Positions 35,077 to 43,127 of a stretch of 46,536 nt of DNA are shown piece after piece. Within the stretch, counting starts at the first letter, position 1. The number at the start of each line of letters is the position of its first letter. The notes below the pieces were generated by a model. The model did no database searches, was not told where the DNA came from, and worked only from the letters and a program-made list of their open reading frames with translations. The DNA is from Spirochaetales bacterium UBA6872 (GTDB lineage: Bacteria; Spirochaetota; Spirochaetia; Sphaerochaetales; Sphaerochaetaceae). Position numbers and translations under genes: made by a program. The stretch spans positions 1-46,536 of the forward strand of contig DKCO01000012.1 in NCBI GenBank assembly GCA_002452215.1, given 5' to 3'.

Positions 35077-35694
35077 ATGAATATTTTAATGATGTTATCA
35101 TTGCTTGTTGCTCGAGCTTTATCTGTTTACTCTATCCTGATTTGGGTAAGAATACTTCTCTCATGGTTCATGCCTTACCCAAGCGAAGGAACATTCACAT
35201 ATTACCTTTCTAGAATAGTAGATCCTTATCTAGGGCTTTTTAGATCTTCAAAATCCAGAATCGGAGCCTTGGATTTCTCTCCGATAATCGCGATAGGACT
35301 TATCGAAGTTATAAAGGCAATATTGAGTTTCTTTGGAACATACGGAACATTGACTTTAGGTTATGTACTTATGCTTTTTATACAAGCCTTCTGGAGCTAT
35401 GGCATATCATTGTTTCTAATCCTAGCTATAATAATGCTTGCAGTCAAAACGATAGCATCTTTCTCAAACAACCCGATGTTTTACACGACATCCGAACGCT
35501 TTTCGGATGCTGTTGCCCCAATCACGAACTTTGTAAGGAGCACTTTCTTTGCACAAAGAAAAAACAAGCCATACAAAATAGTAAACGAGCGTTGGGTAAA
35601 TATTGCATCATTGGCACTTATAGTAGTCCTTTACTTTATTCTCTCATATCTTTGCAAATATCTGGCAACAAATGCATTGAGATTGCCATTCTAA
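35077..35694 (+). CDS. YggT-family membrane protein (two YGGT domains)
   Basis: 205 residues from ATG 35077, with AAGG-AGG-like sequence just before it; a GTG two codons upstream is the alternative. Two copies of the family unit are visible: YSILIWVRILLSWFMP with RIVDPYLGLFR and DFSPIIAI in the first half, then a second hydrophobic half with RFSDAVAPITNFVRS. About four membrane helices. The family is linked to osmotic tolerance and cell-envelope organisation, but its mechanism is not settled. Lies between dnaE and recG. Confidence 0.85.
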   Translation: MNILMMLSLLVARALSVYSILIWVRILLSWFMPYPSEGTFTYYLSRIVDPYLGLFRSSKSRIGALDFSPIIAIGLIEVIKAILSFFGTYGTLTLGYVLMLFIQAFWSYGISLFLILAIIMLAVKTIASFSNNPMFYTTSERFSDAVAPITNFVRSTFFAQRKNKPYKIVNERWVNIASLALIVVLYFILSYLCKYLATNALRLPF

Positions 35695-35700
35695 GGAAAG

Positions 35701-37713
35701 ATGGTAAGCATGAGTTTGAAGATCACCGATGTACCAGGGATTGGAAAGGCACTAGCAAACGAATTCTCAAAGCTTGGTGTTTTCTCTCTTGAGGATGTTT
35801 TGCTCTTATCTCCACGCTCATATGATGACAGGCGAAAAGAACGAAAGCTCAAGGATACTTCAATAGAGGATCCAACCATAACTTGCAAAGTAACTGTACT
35901 TTCACACTCATCTTTTGCTTCGAAGAAAGGAAAGGTTGTGAAAATTACAGCAGAGGACGACAATGGCGATACTCTAGATATCCTTTGCTTCAACAGAGAT
36001 TATTTGGGTAAAATGCTCAAGCTTGGCACCGAGTGGTATATAACAGCTACTGTCCAAAGAAACCACTATCAATATCAAACAGCTTCTTTTGAGATAAAAA
36101 GAACGAAGGAAGAAGCAGGGCTTGGAAAAATATTGCCAATCTACCCTCTTGCTGGTTCTCTCAGCCAGAAAGCAATAAGGCAAACTGTGTCATATGCATT
36201 GCAAAAACTGGAGCTCGAGGATCCAATGCCATATTCTATCTATGAAAAATATAACCTCATGCACTACAAAGAAGCATTGAATGAATTGCACTTCCCTACC
36301 GACAACGAAATGCTTTCAAAAGCTAGGAAGTCTCTTGCCTTTACAGAACTTTTCTCGATGGAAATAAAGATGCTTAGAGCAAAACCTGAGAAGCATATTA
36401 TCAAGAAAAAGAGAGAAACTTCACTTGAGAGGGTGTTTTTGAAAACATTGCCATTTCCTCTAACAGAAGACCAGATAAAAGTAATCGATGAAATAAGAGC
36501 TGATCTTGACGATCCAGAGCCTATGAACAGGTTGCTTCAAGGCGATGTTGGTGCGGGAAAAACACTTGTTGCCTGGATTTCAGCTCTTCATGTTATTGCC
36601 AATAAAGGGCAAGTTGCATTCATGGCCCCAACAGAGCTTCTGGCGAGGCAACATGCAGAGAAAGCAGCAGAACTCATCGGAAAACTTGGCGTCAGGATTG
36701 CATTCTTTACAGGAGACGTAAAAGGAAAGGAAAGACAACTCTTATTAAGAGCTCTGGCAAATGGCGATATCGACCTTGCAATTGGAACGCATGCACTCTT
36801 TTCCTCAGATGTAAAATTCAAGAAGCTTGAATATGCGATAATAGACGAGCAACATCGCTTTGGCGTTGTTCAAAGAGAAGCTTTGAAAAACAAAGGCGAA
36901 AGACCAAACTTGCTCTCGATGACAGCTACTCCTATTCCTAGGACACTTGGGCTTACAATTTTCTCCGACTTGGATATTTCGACAATAAGATCTCTTCCTT
37001 CCGGAAGAATCCCAATCAAAACACATATCGTAAACGAACGACACAGAGACGATATGTTCAAAGCAATTTCAGTTGAATTTCAAAGAAACCATCAAGCATA
37101 TTTCGTCTACCCTAGAATAGATGATGAAGGCGCATCGAATCTAAAAGATGTAAATTCAATGTTCCAAGAGTTAAAAAATCGCTATCCGGGAGTGCCTTCT
37201 GCTTTGATTCATTCAAAACTTGAAGAAGAAGAAAAGATGCAAATTCTAGATGATTTCAGAAACAAAAAGATATTATATCTTGTTTCTACTTCTGTCGTTG
37301 AAGTCGGAATAGATATTCCAGATGCAACATGCATGGTAATCGAACATGCTGACAGATTTGGTCTTGCAGCATTGCACCAGCTTAGAGGAAGAGTCGGAAG
37401 ATCTACATTGCCATCATATTGTTTTTTGGTTTGCGACCCAAACTCAATATCGCAAGAAGGAATTGAAAGGCTCAAGGTCATGAGAGACACTAACGATGGC
37501 TTCTTGATTGCTGAAAAGGACTTGGAAATTAGAGGACCTGGTGATTTTATTGGAAAAGAGCAATCAGGATTCTTGACAATGCACTTTGCGTCTATTACAT
37601 CAGATTTGGACTTAGTGCAAGAAGCAAGACAAGCAGCAGAGCAAATACTAAAAGAAGACAGAGGGTTCTTAAAAGCAGAAAACTCTTGTCTCAGAAGAAA
37701 TATGAGGAATTGA
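35701..37713 (+). CDS. recG: ATP-dependent DNA helicase RecG
   Basis: 670 residues. The N-terminal wedge region begins ITDVPGIGKALANEF. The wedge OB fold lies at about 60-150. Walker A is GDVGAGKT (281-288), the DEAH-type box is DEQHRFG (382-388), MTATPIPRT is motif III, and QLRGRVGRS is motif VI. It remodels stalled forks and Holliday junctions. AAGGA precedes ATG 35701 closely; ATG 35710 is an alternative. Operon with dnaE-yggT upstream and the HD gene downstream. Confidence 0.97.
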   Translation: MVSMSLKITDVPGIGKALANEFSKLGVFSLEDVLLLSPRSYDDRRKERKLKDTSIEDPTITCKVTVLSHSSFASKKGKVVKITAEDDNGDTLDILCFNRDYLGKMLKLGTEWYITATVQRNHYQYQTASFEIKRTKEEAGLGKILPIYPLAGSLSQKAIRQTVSYALQKLELEDPMPYSIYEKYNLMHYKEALNELHFPTDNEMLSKARKSLAFTELFSMEIKMLRAKPEKHIIKKKRETSLERVFLKTLPFPLTEDQIKVIDEIRADLDDPEPMNRLLQGDVGAGKTLVAWISALHVIANKGQVAFMAPTELLARQHAEKAAELIGKLGVRIAFFTGDVKGKERQLLLRALANGDIDLAIGTHALFSSDVKFKKLEYAIIDEQHRFGVVQREALKNKGERPNLLSMTATPIPRTLGLTIFSDLDISTIRSLPSGRIPIKTHIVNERHRDDMFKAISVEFQRNHQAYFVYPRIDDEGASNLKDVNSMFQELKNRYPGVPSALIHSKLEEEEKMQILDDFRNKKILYLVSTSVVEVGIDIPDATCMVIEHADRFGLAALHQLRGRVGRSTLPSYCFLVCDPNSISQEGIERLKVMRDTNDGFLIAEKDLEIRGPGDFIGKEQSGFLTMHFASITSDLDLVQEARQAAEQILKEDRGFLKAENSCLRRNMRN

Positions 37714-37714
37714 T

Positions 37715-38269
37715 ATGACAAGAGAAGAATGTGTTGCGCTTTGGCATAAATACAACAAATCAGAGTCTCTTTGGCATCATGCATTAGAAGTCGAAGCTAC
37801 AATGAGAGAATTCGCTAAGAGAGAAAATGAAGACCAAGATTATTGGGGACTTGTAGGGCTTTTGCATGATATAGACTGGGAGATGTTTCCACAAGAGCAT
37901 TGCAAGAAAGCACCAGAGCTTTTAAAAGAAATAGGAGCTGATGATGATTTTATCCATGCTGTTTGCTCTCATGGATATGGCATATGTATTGATGTGAAAC
38001 CAGAAAAGAAAATGGAGAAGGTTCTTTTCACAATCGATGAGCTTTCCGGTCTTGTCAATGCAACAGCATTAATGAGGCCTGAGAAAATGAAAGGAATCAG
38101 TGTAAAATCTGTAAAAAAGAAATTCTCATCAAAAGGCTTTGCCGCCGGAGTCAATAGAGATATTATCCTCAAAGGTGCTGATATGCTAGGAGAGGACCTT
38201 TCTTCAATAATACAAACAACAATAGATGGCATGACAAAAGTCGCACCAGAGGTAGGTCTTTGGCCTTAG
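37715..38269 (+). CDS. HD-domain hydrolase
   Basis: 184 residues. The HD metal site is visible: LWHHALEVE supplies the first His, LLHDIDWEMF the HD pair, CSHGYG another His, and ELSGLVNA the last acidic residue. VKKKFSSKGFAAGVNRD follows, as in the HDIG subgroup acting on small phosphorylated compounds. Substrate unknown. ATG 37715 follows the recG stop by one nucleotide, with GAGGAA as RBS, so it is the last gene of the dnaE run. Confidence 0.85.
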   Translation: MTREECVALWHKYNKSESLWHHALEVEATMREFAKRENEDQDYWGLVGLLHDIDWEMFPQEHCKKAPELLKEIGADDDFIHAVCSHGYGICIDVKPEKKMEKVLFTIDELSGLVNATALMRPEKMKGISVKSVKKKFSSKGFAAGVNRDIILKGADMLGEDLSSIIQTTIDGMTKVAPEVGLWP

Positions 38270-38358
38270 GAGCAAAATGAGACTGGATAGAAAAAAGACA
38301 ACAGACATCCTTTTTTCAAAGAAGCTTCAGATCTCTAAAGGCAAAGTTTTTCCTTTTC

Positions 38359-38658
38359 ATGAGCAAAGAGAAGAGAAAAACAATAATCCTCGAAATAGAT
38401 CCTCCCGTGGATGAAAAGTCCAAAAGAAGAATGGGTTTCTACGAGAGAGTTGGCTTTTTGCAAAATAGCTTTGATCACATACACCCTCCTTACCATAATG
38501 GCATTAAAGGGCATGAACTCGTTGTTATTTCTTATCCAGATAAACTATCGATTTCGGAATATGATCTTTTCTTCCAATATTTGAAAAGCAATGCGAAAAG
38601 CTTAATTCCCCCCTTTATCCGAAGCAAAACCACTCTTCTTTCAAAAATAAATCCTTAG
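38359..38658 (+). pseudogene. Truncated GNAT acetyltransferase
   Basis: The 99-residue frame encodes only the C-terminal half of a GNAT protein: TIILEIDPPVDEKS, RRMGFYERVGF, HIHPPYHNGIKGH, ELVVISYP and a final helix. Motif A, which binds acetyl-CoA, is missing. The frame continues upstream of the ATG as far as TGA 38276-38278 with basic, GNAT-unlike sequence (RSFRSLKAKFFLF), suggesting an internal deletion joined the two ends. Probably nonfunctional. Confidence 0.6.
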
Positions 38659-38845
38659 AAAAACAGAAAAGTAGAACTACATCATAAATAAAGTACTTTG
38701 GTCTTGAACTTTGAAAGATCAAGATGGGCAGGCACATGCTCGTCGATAAGGCTGAGGCATTCAAAATATAAAAGAAAAAAAGCACCCAAACTCTTCGTGA
38801 TAGATTCATGAGGCCCTGTAGCATGGCGAAAAGGAGTTAACACAA

Positions 38846-40018
38846 TCATACGATTTTTCCAGCCCACAGTTCATCAAGGAACCGTCTCCAGGGCACGATC
38901 TCAATACCTTCCTCCGTCGTCTGGGCATAGTCCTCTTTACATACAAGAATGTACCGAGAGAAGAGACCTTCCTCCTTCAAAGCCTTCAACCCTTTCAAAT
39001 CCCTAGATGTATGGCGACGCGTCGTTTTTGTCTCTATAGCAACCTTCTCCATAAGTATGAAATCGACCTCGAATCCAGAAAGGCTCCTCCAATAGCTGAT
39101 GGATGTGACATTGAGCTTCTCTTTCAATTTGTAGCCGATATACGCCCTCATCTCCATTGCCATATATGTCTCGAAGAACTTCCCATATTCAGTGCTTCCA
39201 GACTCTATCTTATCGAAACCGAGAAGATGTCGGATGACACCAAGGTCGAACATATAAAACTTTGAGGAGGCATAGGCCTTGCGCTTCTTTGTCTTCACAT
39301 ATGCGGGAACCTCAAATGCTATGAGCGTGTCATAGAGAATCTGGAACCAGCTGATGACAGCGGAACGGCTGACACCAACATCCTTCGAGATGTTCTCATA
39401 GTTAAGCATCTCGCTATTGCTCAATGCTGCAACTTCAAGAAATCGCTCAAATGATGGCAGATTTCTAACAAGTCCTTCTGCTTGTATTTCTTCATTGAGG
39501 TAGAGTTGAACATAATCGAATAGGTCTGAGTCAGGATCATCTGAAAGATAGAAGGCAGGGATGAGTCCTGTCTTGAAAAACAAACCAAGCTCAGGTGTAT
39601 CTCCTTTGACTTCAGGCCAGACAAGTGGAAACATCTCCTTCCAGCCGGCTCTGCCTCCAAGGAGATTCGTCCCCTGTTCTCTAAGCCTTCTTGCACTTGA
39701 GCCAGTCAAAAGGAACCTGATGTTTGTGGATTCAATCAGGTTTTGCACCTCATCAAGAAGAAATGGAAGCTTCTGTATCTCATCTACAACGACAAGCCCA
39801 CTGTCGATACCTTCCCTGCGCAAGATGCCTGCAAACAGAGCAGGATCATCTTGCAGGGTCTTCACTAACTTCTTGTCCAAAAGATTGAAGCGGTAGCAAA
39901 CACCTTTAAGCTCTTCTCTTATCCATGAGGTCTTGCCCGTCTGTCTGGGGCCGAAAAGGAACTGTGACTTCCTTTCAAGATCGCGACTGATATCTAATAC
40001 ACGCTTTATGTATCTCAT
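38846..40018 (-). CDS. AAA_14/DUF4143 ATPase
   Basis: 390 residues. The N-terminal AAA domain has Walker A GPRQTGKTS (23-31), Walker B LVVVDEIQK and the sensor FLLTGSSARRLREQG. The C-terminal DUF4143 domain includes NSEMLNYENISKDVGVSRSAV, a winged-helix segment, and GFEVDFIL...AIETKTTRR, a restriction-endonuclease-like core. Such proteins are widespread accessory ATPases of unknown role, often multicopy. It seems richer in G+C than its neighbours and sits between a broken GNAT and an IS relic, consistent with transfer. Transcribed alone from a leaderless promoter under three palindromes. Confidence 0.88.
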   Translation of the reverse strand: MRYIKRVLDISRDLERKSQFLFGPRQTGKTSWIREELKGVCYRFNLLDKKLVKTLQDDPALFAGILRREGIDSGLVVVDEIQKLPFLLDEVQNLIESTNIRFLLTGSSARRLREQGTNLLGGRAGWKEMFPLVWPEVKGDTPELGLFFKTGLIPAFYLSDDPDSDLFDYVQLYLNEEIQAEGLVRNLPSFERFLEVAALSNSEMLNYENISKDVGVSRSAVISWFQILYDTLIAFEVPAYVKTKKRKAYASSKFYMFDLGVIRHLLGFDKIESGSTEYGKFFETYMAMEMRAYIGYKLKEKLNVTSISYWRSLSGFEVDFILMEKVAIETKTTRRHTSRDLKGLKALKEEGLFSRYILVCKEDYAQTTEEGIEIVPWRRFLDELWAGKIV

Positions 40019-40024
40019 GCCTAC

Positions 40025-40053
40025 AGTCTAAACAGAAATCCTTTTACTATCAA
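40025..40053 (-). promoter_or_regulatory. Leaderless promoter of the AAA/DUF4143 gene
   Basis: Minus strand TTGATA (40053-40048), 17 bp, TAGACT (40030-40025), then 6 nt to ATG 40018. Confidence 0.6.
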
Positions 40054-40057
40054 TCAA

Positions 40058-40118
40058 TTTTCATGAAAAATGACTTTTGAAAAGTTGTATTTCATGAAAT
40101 GTGCTATCATATCATGAA
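40058..40118 (-). promoter_or_regulatory. Three helically phased TCATGA palindromes
   Basis: Perfect 12-bp palindromes TTTTCATGAAAA (40058-40069) and ATTTCATGAAAT (40089-40100), plus a partial third site centred near 40114.5. Centres are 31 and 20 bp apart, about three and two helical turns, starting just upstream of the -35 of the AAA/DUF4143 promoter. Confidence 0.55.
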
Positions 40119-40289
40119 AAATCCCACGTAACTCTAGCAGGAAAATCAAGGATGACTCAACCAGTAATCAAGAAGACGGCTGTCAAGAATACTACTAGAG
40201 AGCTTACCATTGTAAAAACGCATTTGAGTTTGAGATCTTTTGATACAAAAGGAAAAAGCGCTCATACTTTCCGTGATACATTGATTAAA

Positions 40290-40825
40290 AATGGCAGGAA
40301 TGCCATATTTGCTCACAGCCTCATAAAGAACATCCAGACAGAAAGCCACGTCCATTTTGTCGGAAAGCTTCCAGGACAGTATCTTACGGCCATAGAGATC
40401 GATCACTGCAGTATAGTAGAGCATCCCACCGGCGGTTGCGATATACGTTATATCGGTCGCCCATATCTCGTTGACGAACATCGCAGGCCTGTCCTCCAGC
40501 AGGTACGGGAACTTCCCATACGGGTGCTTCGATGGCCTCGTGGTCTTGAAGACAGCGGATACGCCCTTCAATCCAAGCTCGATATACAGCCTCCGCACGA
40601 TCCTTCCCGTTCTCAAGATCAACGCACCAGTTGTATGCCATGCTGGGCGTTATGTCATATTTCGCCGCAACCTCCGCAAAGTTGCCGTTCATCCTTATGC
40701 CATCAATCGCGACTTTCCTCTTGAAGCTCTCGCTGTAGGTCTTTCTCTGTTTTCCCATCTTCCTCTCCTTTGGAAAATGTAGCAGATGTTCTTTGTTTTT
40801 TCACATCCTGTCTAATTTACAGTCC
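40290..40825 (-). pseudogene. IS3-family insertion sequence relic with internal deletion
   Basis: From ATG 40758, behind AAAGGAGAGGAAG, the first ~53 codons are an intact OrfA helix-turn-helix (TYSESFKRKVAIDGIRMNG, AAKYDITPSMAYNW). In a different frame from about 40600 the DDE integrase core follows (WATDITYIATAGGMLYYTAV, DLYGRKILSWKLSDKMD, KYGIPAIFN). It stops before the second Asp motif and lacks the rest of OrfB. The end of OrfA and the start of OrfB are missing between them. The outer end 40802-40825 looks like an IS3 terminal repeat starting GGACTGTAAAT; the other end is gone. Confidence 0.8.
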
Positions 40826-40959
40826 TAGTATATACCACTTCAGAAAAGCAATATCTCATTATGTAAAAACAAGAAGCTTTATTTACAAATCTCTTACTAA
40901 GTATTGTAGTTCTACTTTTATGTCTTTCTAAGGTAAATGAAACACCTGCTATTGTTTAC

Positions 40960-40981
40960 ATTGTTATTGCACGTTAACAAT
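40960..40981. promoter_or_regulatory. Inverted repeat upstream of the SDF symporter
   Basis: ATTGTTA (40960-40966) and TAACAAT (40975-40981) with an 8-nt spacer, centred about 37 bp upstream of the -35 of the next gene; an activator- or repressor-type operator candidate. The rest of 40826-41000 shows no other feature. Confidence 0.4.
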
Positions 40982-41004
40982 CCATATTCACTCCCTCCCC
41001 TTGA

Positions 41005-41033
41005 TTGACTGATAAGAGTGTGTGAATTAAACT
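41005..41033 (+). promoter_or_regulatory. Leaderless promoter of the SDF symporter
   Basis: TTGACT (41005-41010), 17 bp, TAAACT (41028-41033), then 6 nt to ATG 41040; no Shine-Dalgarno. Confidence 0.6.
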
Positions 41034-41039
41034 TTTAAT

Positions 41040-42287
41040 ATGAAAACTTGGGTTACATATATAGCAGCACTCGCAATGGGTTTTGCAACAGCTCTTTTAT
41101 TCAAAGACATCAATGGAATCTTTGGCATATTTATGAATATTTTTTATTTTGGCGTGAATCTTTCCATTGCACTTTTTATCCCGATTGTTCTCATCACATT
41201 CTCCTCTGGAGTTGCCTCTTTAAAAAAAGATCAAGTTGGATCAAAATTAAGTTGGGGACTAATAGGCTGGGCTGTAATCACTTCTGTTTTGTTGCCACTT
41301 GTAGCTGTTGCTGTATATAAATTATTCCCAACCAATTTCCCTGTGACATCAACAGCAGGAACAGATACATCTTCAATCAAGAGCATTATCGAGAATAAAT
41401 CGCTTAGCGCTTTATCGCAACTTTACCCTTCAAACCCATTCAGGACTCTAAGCTATGCTTCAACATTTCTTCTTCCTATAATAATCATAGCATGGATTCT
41501 AGGTCTTTCTTTGAAACCTTCAAGCGACGTTATAAGGCCAGCATATACTGTAGTGAACTCCTTTGCTGAAGTCATGTATAGGATAACTAGGACAGCTACT
41601 GTTATTGGATCTGCTTTTGCATATTTCGCATCCACATATTTTTTCCTTTATCTCTATAGAGAAAAGACTCTTCTGGTTTCGAAACGTTTCTTAGCTGTAA
41701 CAACTTCAAGCACATTCTTTGTGCTATTGATAATTCTTCCTCTGCTTTATGCATTGATTACTGGTTTCAGGAAGAATCCTTATTCTGTCATAGGAAATTC
41801 GGTTTCATCTCTATCATTAGCTCTTGTCACAGGTAATATCCTAACAGCAGACCTTGTTGGAGAGAGTATATCTCGTCAAAATGGAGGAGCTCAAAAAAGA
41901 GCTGTATCTGTTACAACTCCTGTTTTCACTATAATTGGGAGAGGTGGAACTGGCTTCGTTTCTACGCTTTCTTCATTAATGTTATTAGAGGCGATAACTG
42001 GTGCAGAAGTATCGCTATCAATATCGATGGTAATTGCTGCAATGACAATGATTGTAACATTTTCATCTTCTGCATTTATTGGATATGAGATTATTGCGAT
42101 AGTCTATCTAACTCTATCATATTTGAAAATCAACACATACGGAGCAGAAATAGCTATTGTTGCCCTCTTGCCATTCTTGAGTGGATTAGGAACTATGCTC
42201 GACAGTACAATTAACAATATGGCATCTATTATTGCATCTTTCTTTATTGGAACAGATATAAAAGTTCCTTATAGTGAAACAATATAA
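41040..42287 (+). CDS. Cation:dicarboxylate symporter (SDF/DAACS family)
   Basis: 415 residues with about 8-10 hydrophobic helices and two re-entrant regions. SIALFIPIVLITFSSGVASL matches the family's N-terminal motif, RGGTGFVSTLSSLMLLEAI the hairpin 2/TM7 region, and LLPFLSGLGTMLDSTINNMAS the TM8 substrate-binding stretch. It would import a dicarboxylate or acidic/neutral amino acid with sodium or protons; several motif residues differ from glutamate transporters, so the substrate is open. The next gene begins 2 nt after its stop. Confidence 0.85.
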   Translation: MKTWVTYIAALAMGFATALLFKDINGIFGIFMNIFYFGVNLSIALFIPIVLITFSSGVASLKKDQVGSKLSWGLIGWAVITSVLLPLVAVAVYKLFPTNFPVTSTAGTDTSSIKSIIENKSLSALSQLYPSNPFRTLSYASTFLLPIIIIAWILGLSLKPSSDVIRPAYTVVNSFAEVMYRITRTATVIGSAFAYFASTYFFLYLYREKTLLVSKRFLAVTTSSTFFVLLIILPLLYALITGFRKNPYSVIGNSVSSLSLALVTGNILTADLVGESISRQNGGAQKRAVSVTTPVFTIIGRGGTGFVSTLSSLMLLEAITGAEVSLSISMVIAAMTMIVTFSSSAFIGYEIIAIVYLTLSYLKINTYGAEIAIVALLPFLSGLGTMLDSTINNMASIIASFFIGTDIKVPYSETI

Positions 42288-42289
42288 TT

Positions 42290-43051
42290 ATGGCAAAGAG
42301 ACAAAGCAGACATCTATTACTACTTTTTATACAAATTGCAATCACTTTTTTTTATAGTATTGCTATCATCCAAATGACAGTTGTCCTATTTACAGAAGAT
42401 AGAGATATTTTCATTTCTGGCATTTTAGGATACCTTTCCCAAGGAATTCTTCTTATAATCGCATTGGTCCCCCAAATTGTTCTCCGCTTGAAAAGAAAAA
42501 TTCATACCCAAGATGGAGAGATCTACCCTCTTTTGTTCACTGTTCTTGCATTACAAGCCTCTCTTATCATACCCCAGTACACAAAAATAACAGGAACCTA
42601 TATTCTTGATCCATCTTCTTTATTAGTTCTAGAGCGATTTGCTATTGTCTGTTCTGCCTCCATTTTTCTTCTTTCGGCATTACGATTCTATGGTCTAGTA
42701 AGCTCGAGAAGCTCATTGCATACATTCCTTGTAATTGGTTCAGCATTAATCCTTTGCATTCTTGCACCAATAAACTCAAATCAAGAAATAGGGCATCCGT
42801 TCATGTCCTCATATGATGCCTATCTACAAATGGCGACTCTGCTTATGTATGTAGCAACAATAGCAACGATGATCATATCTGCAACAAAAGATAAAACAGC
42901 ATCAAATACAAAACGTTGCATCTCTTTTATTTGCTTCATTATTGGATTATATCTTGCTGCCACTTCTTCTTTGATTCCTGTACTGTTCTCAATTCTTCTT
43001 TATATAGGCGGAATAGTGCTATTGATATCTAGCACAGAGGAAAGCTTCTAA
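42290..43051 (+). CDS. Multi-spanning membrane protein of unknown function
   Basis: 253 residues, with a basic N-terminus (MAKRQSRH) and seven to eight hydrophobic segments (for example around residues 8-35, 43-68, 80-97, 110-135, 142-160, 178-198 and 208-245). I recognise no family or motif. Because it follows the SDF symporter by 2 nt without a promoter or clear RBS, it is almost certainly co-expressed and may act with it. Confidence 0.7.
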   Translation: MAKRQSRHLLLLFIQIAITFFYSIAIIQMTVVLFTEDRDIFISGILGYLSQGILLIIALVPQIVLRLKRKIHTQDGEIYPLLFTVLALQASLIIPQYTKITGTYILDPSSLLVLERFAIVCSASIFLLSALRFYGLVSSRSSLHTFLVIGSALILCILAPINSNQEIGHPFMSSYDAYLQMATLLMYVATIATMIISATKDKTASNTKRCISFICFIIGLYLAATSSLIPVLFSILLYIGGIVLLISSTEESF

Positions 43052-43065
43052 AAGAAAATGCATCG

Positions 43066-43118
43066 TTGACATAGCCATATTGAATGTGTATTCTGGCCTG
43101 TTCTCACATTCACGAGGT
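43066..43118 (+). promoter_or_regulatory. Promoter and RBS of the first lipoprotein gene
   Basis: TTGACA (43066-43071), 17 bp, TATTCT (43089-43094), and GAGGT (43114-43118) before ATG 43128. The -35 and next two bases (TTGACATA) match the promoter of the downstream paralogue, but the spacer has no G run. Confidence 0.65.
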
Positions 43119-43127
43119 TATTTTTCA

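Noticed and set aside
38682..38867. Short minus-strand frames between the GNAT fragment and the ATPase
   Set aside because: Two overlapping frames without RBS or motifs; possibly decayed sequence, but nothing supports a gene.
40101..40724. 207-codon plus-strand frame over the IS relic
   Set aside because: It is antisense to a clear IS3 transposase reading on the minus strand and has no family resemblance.
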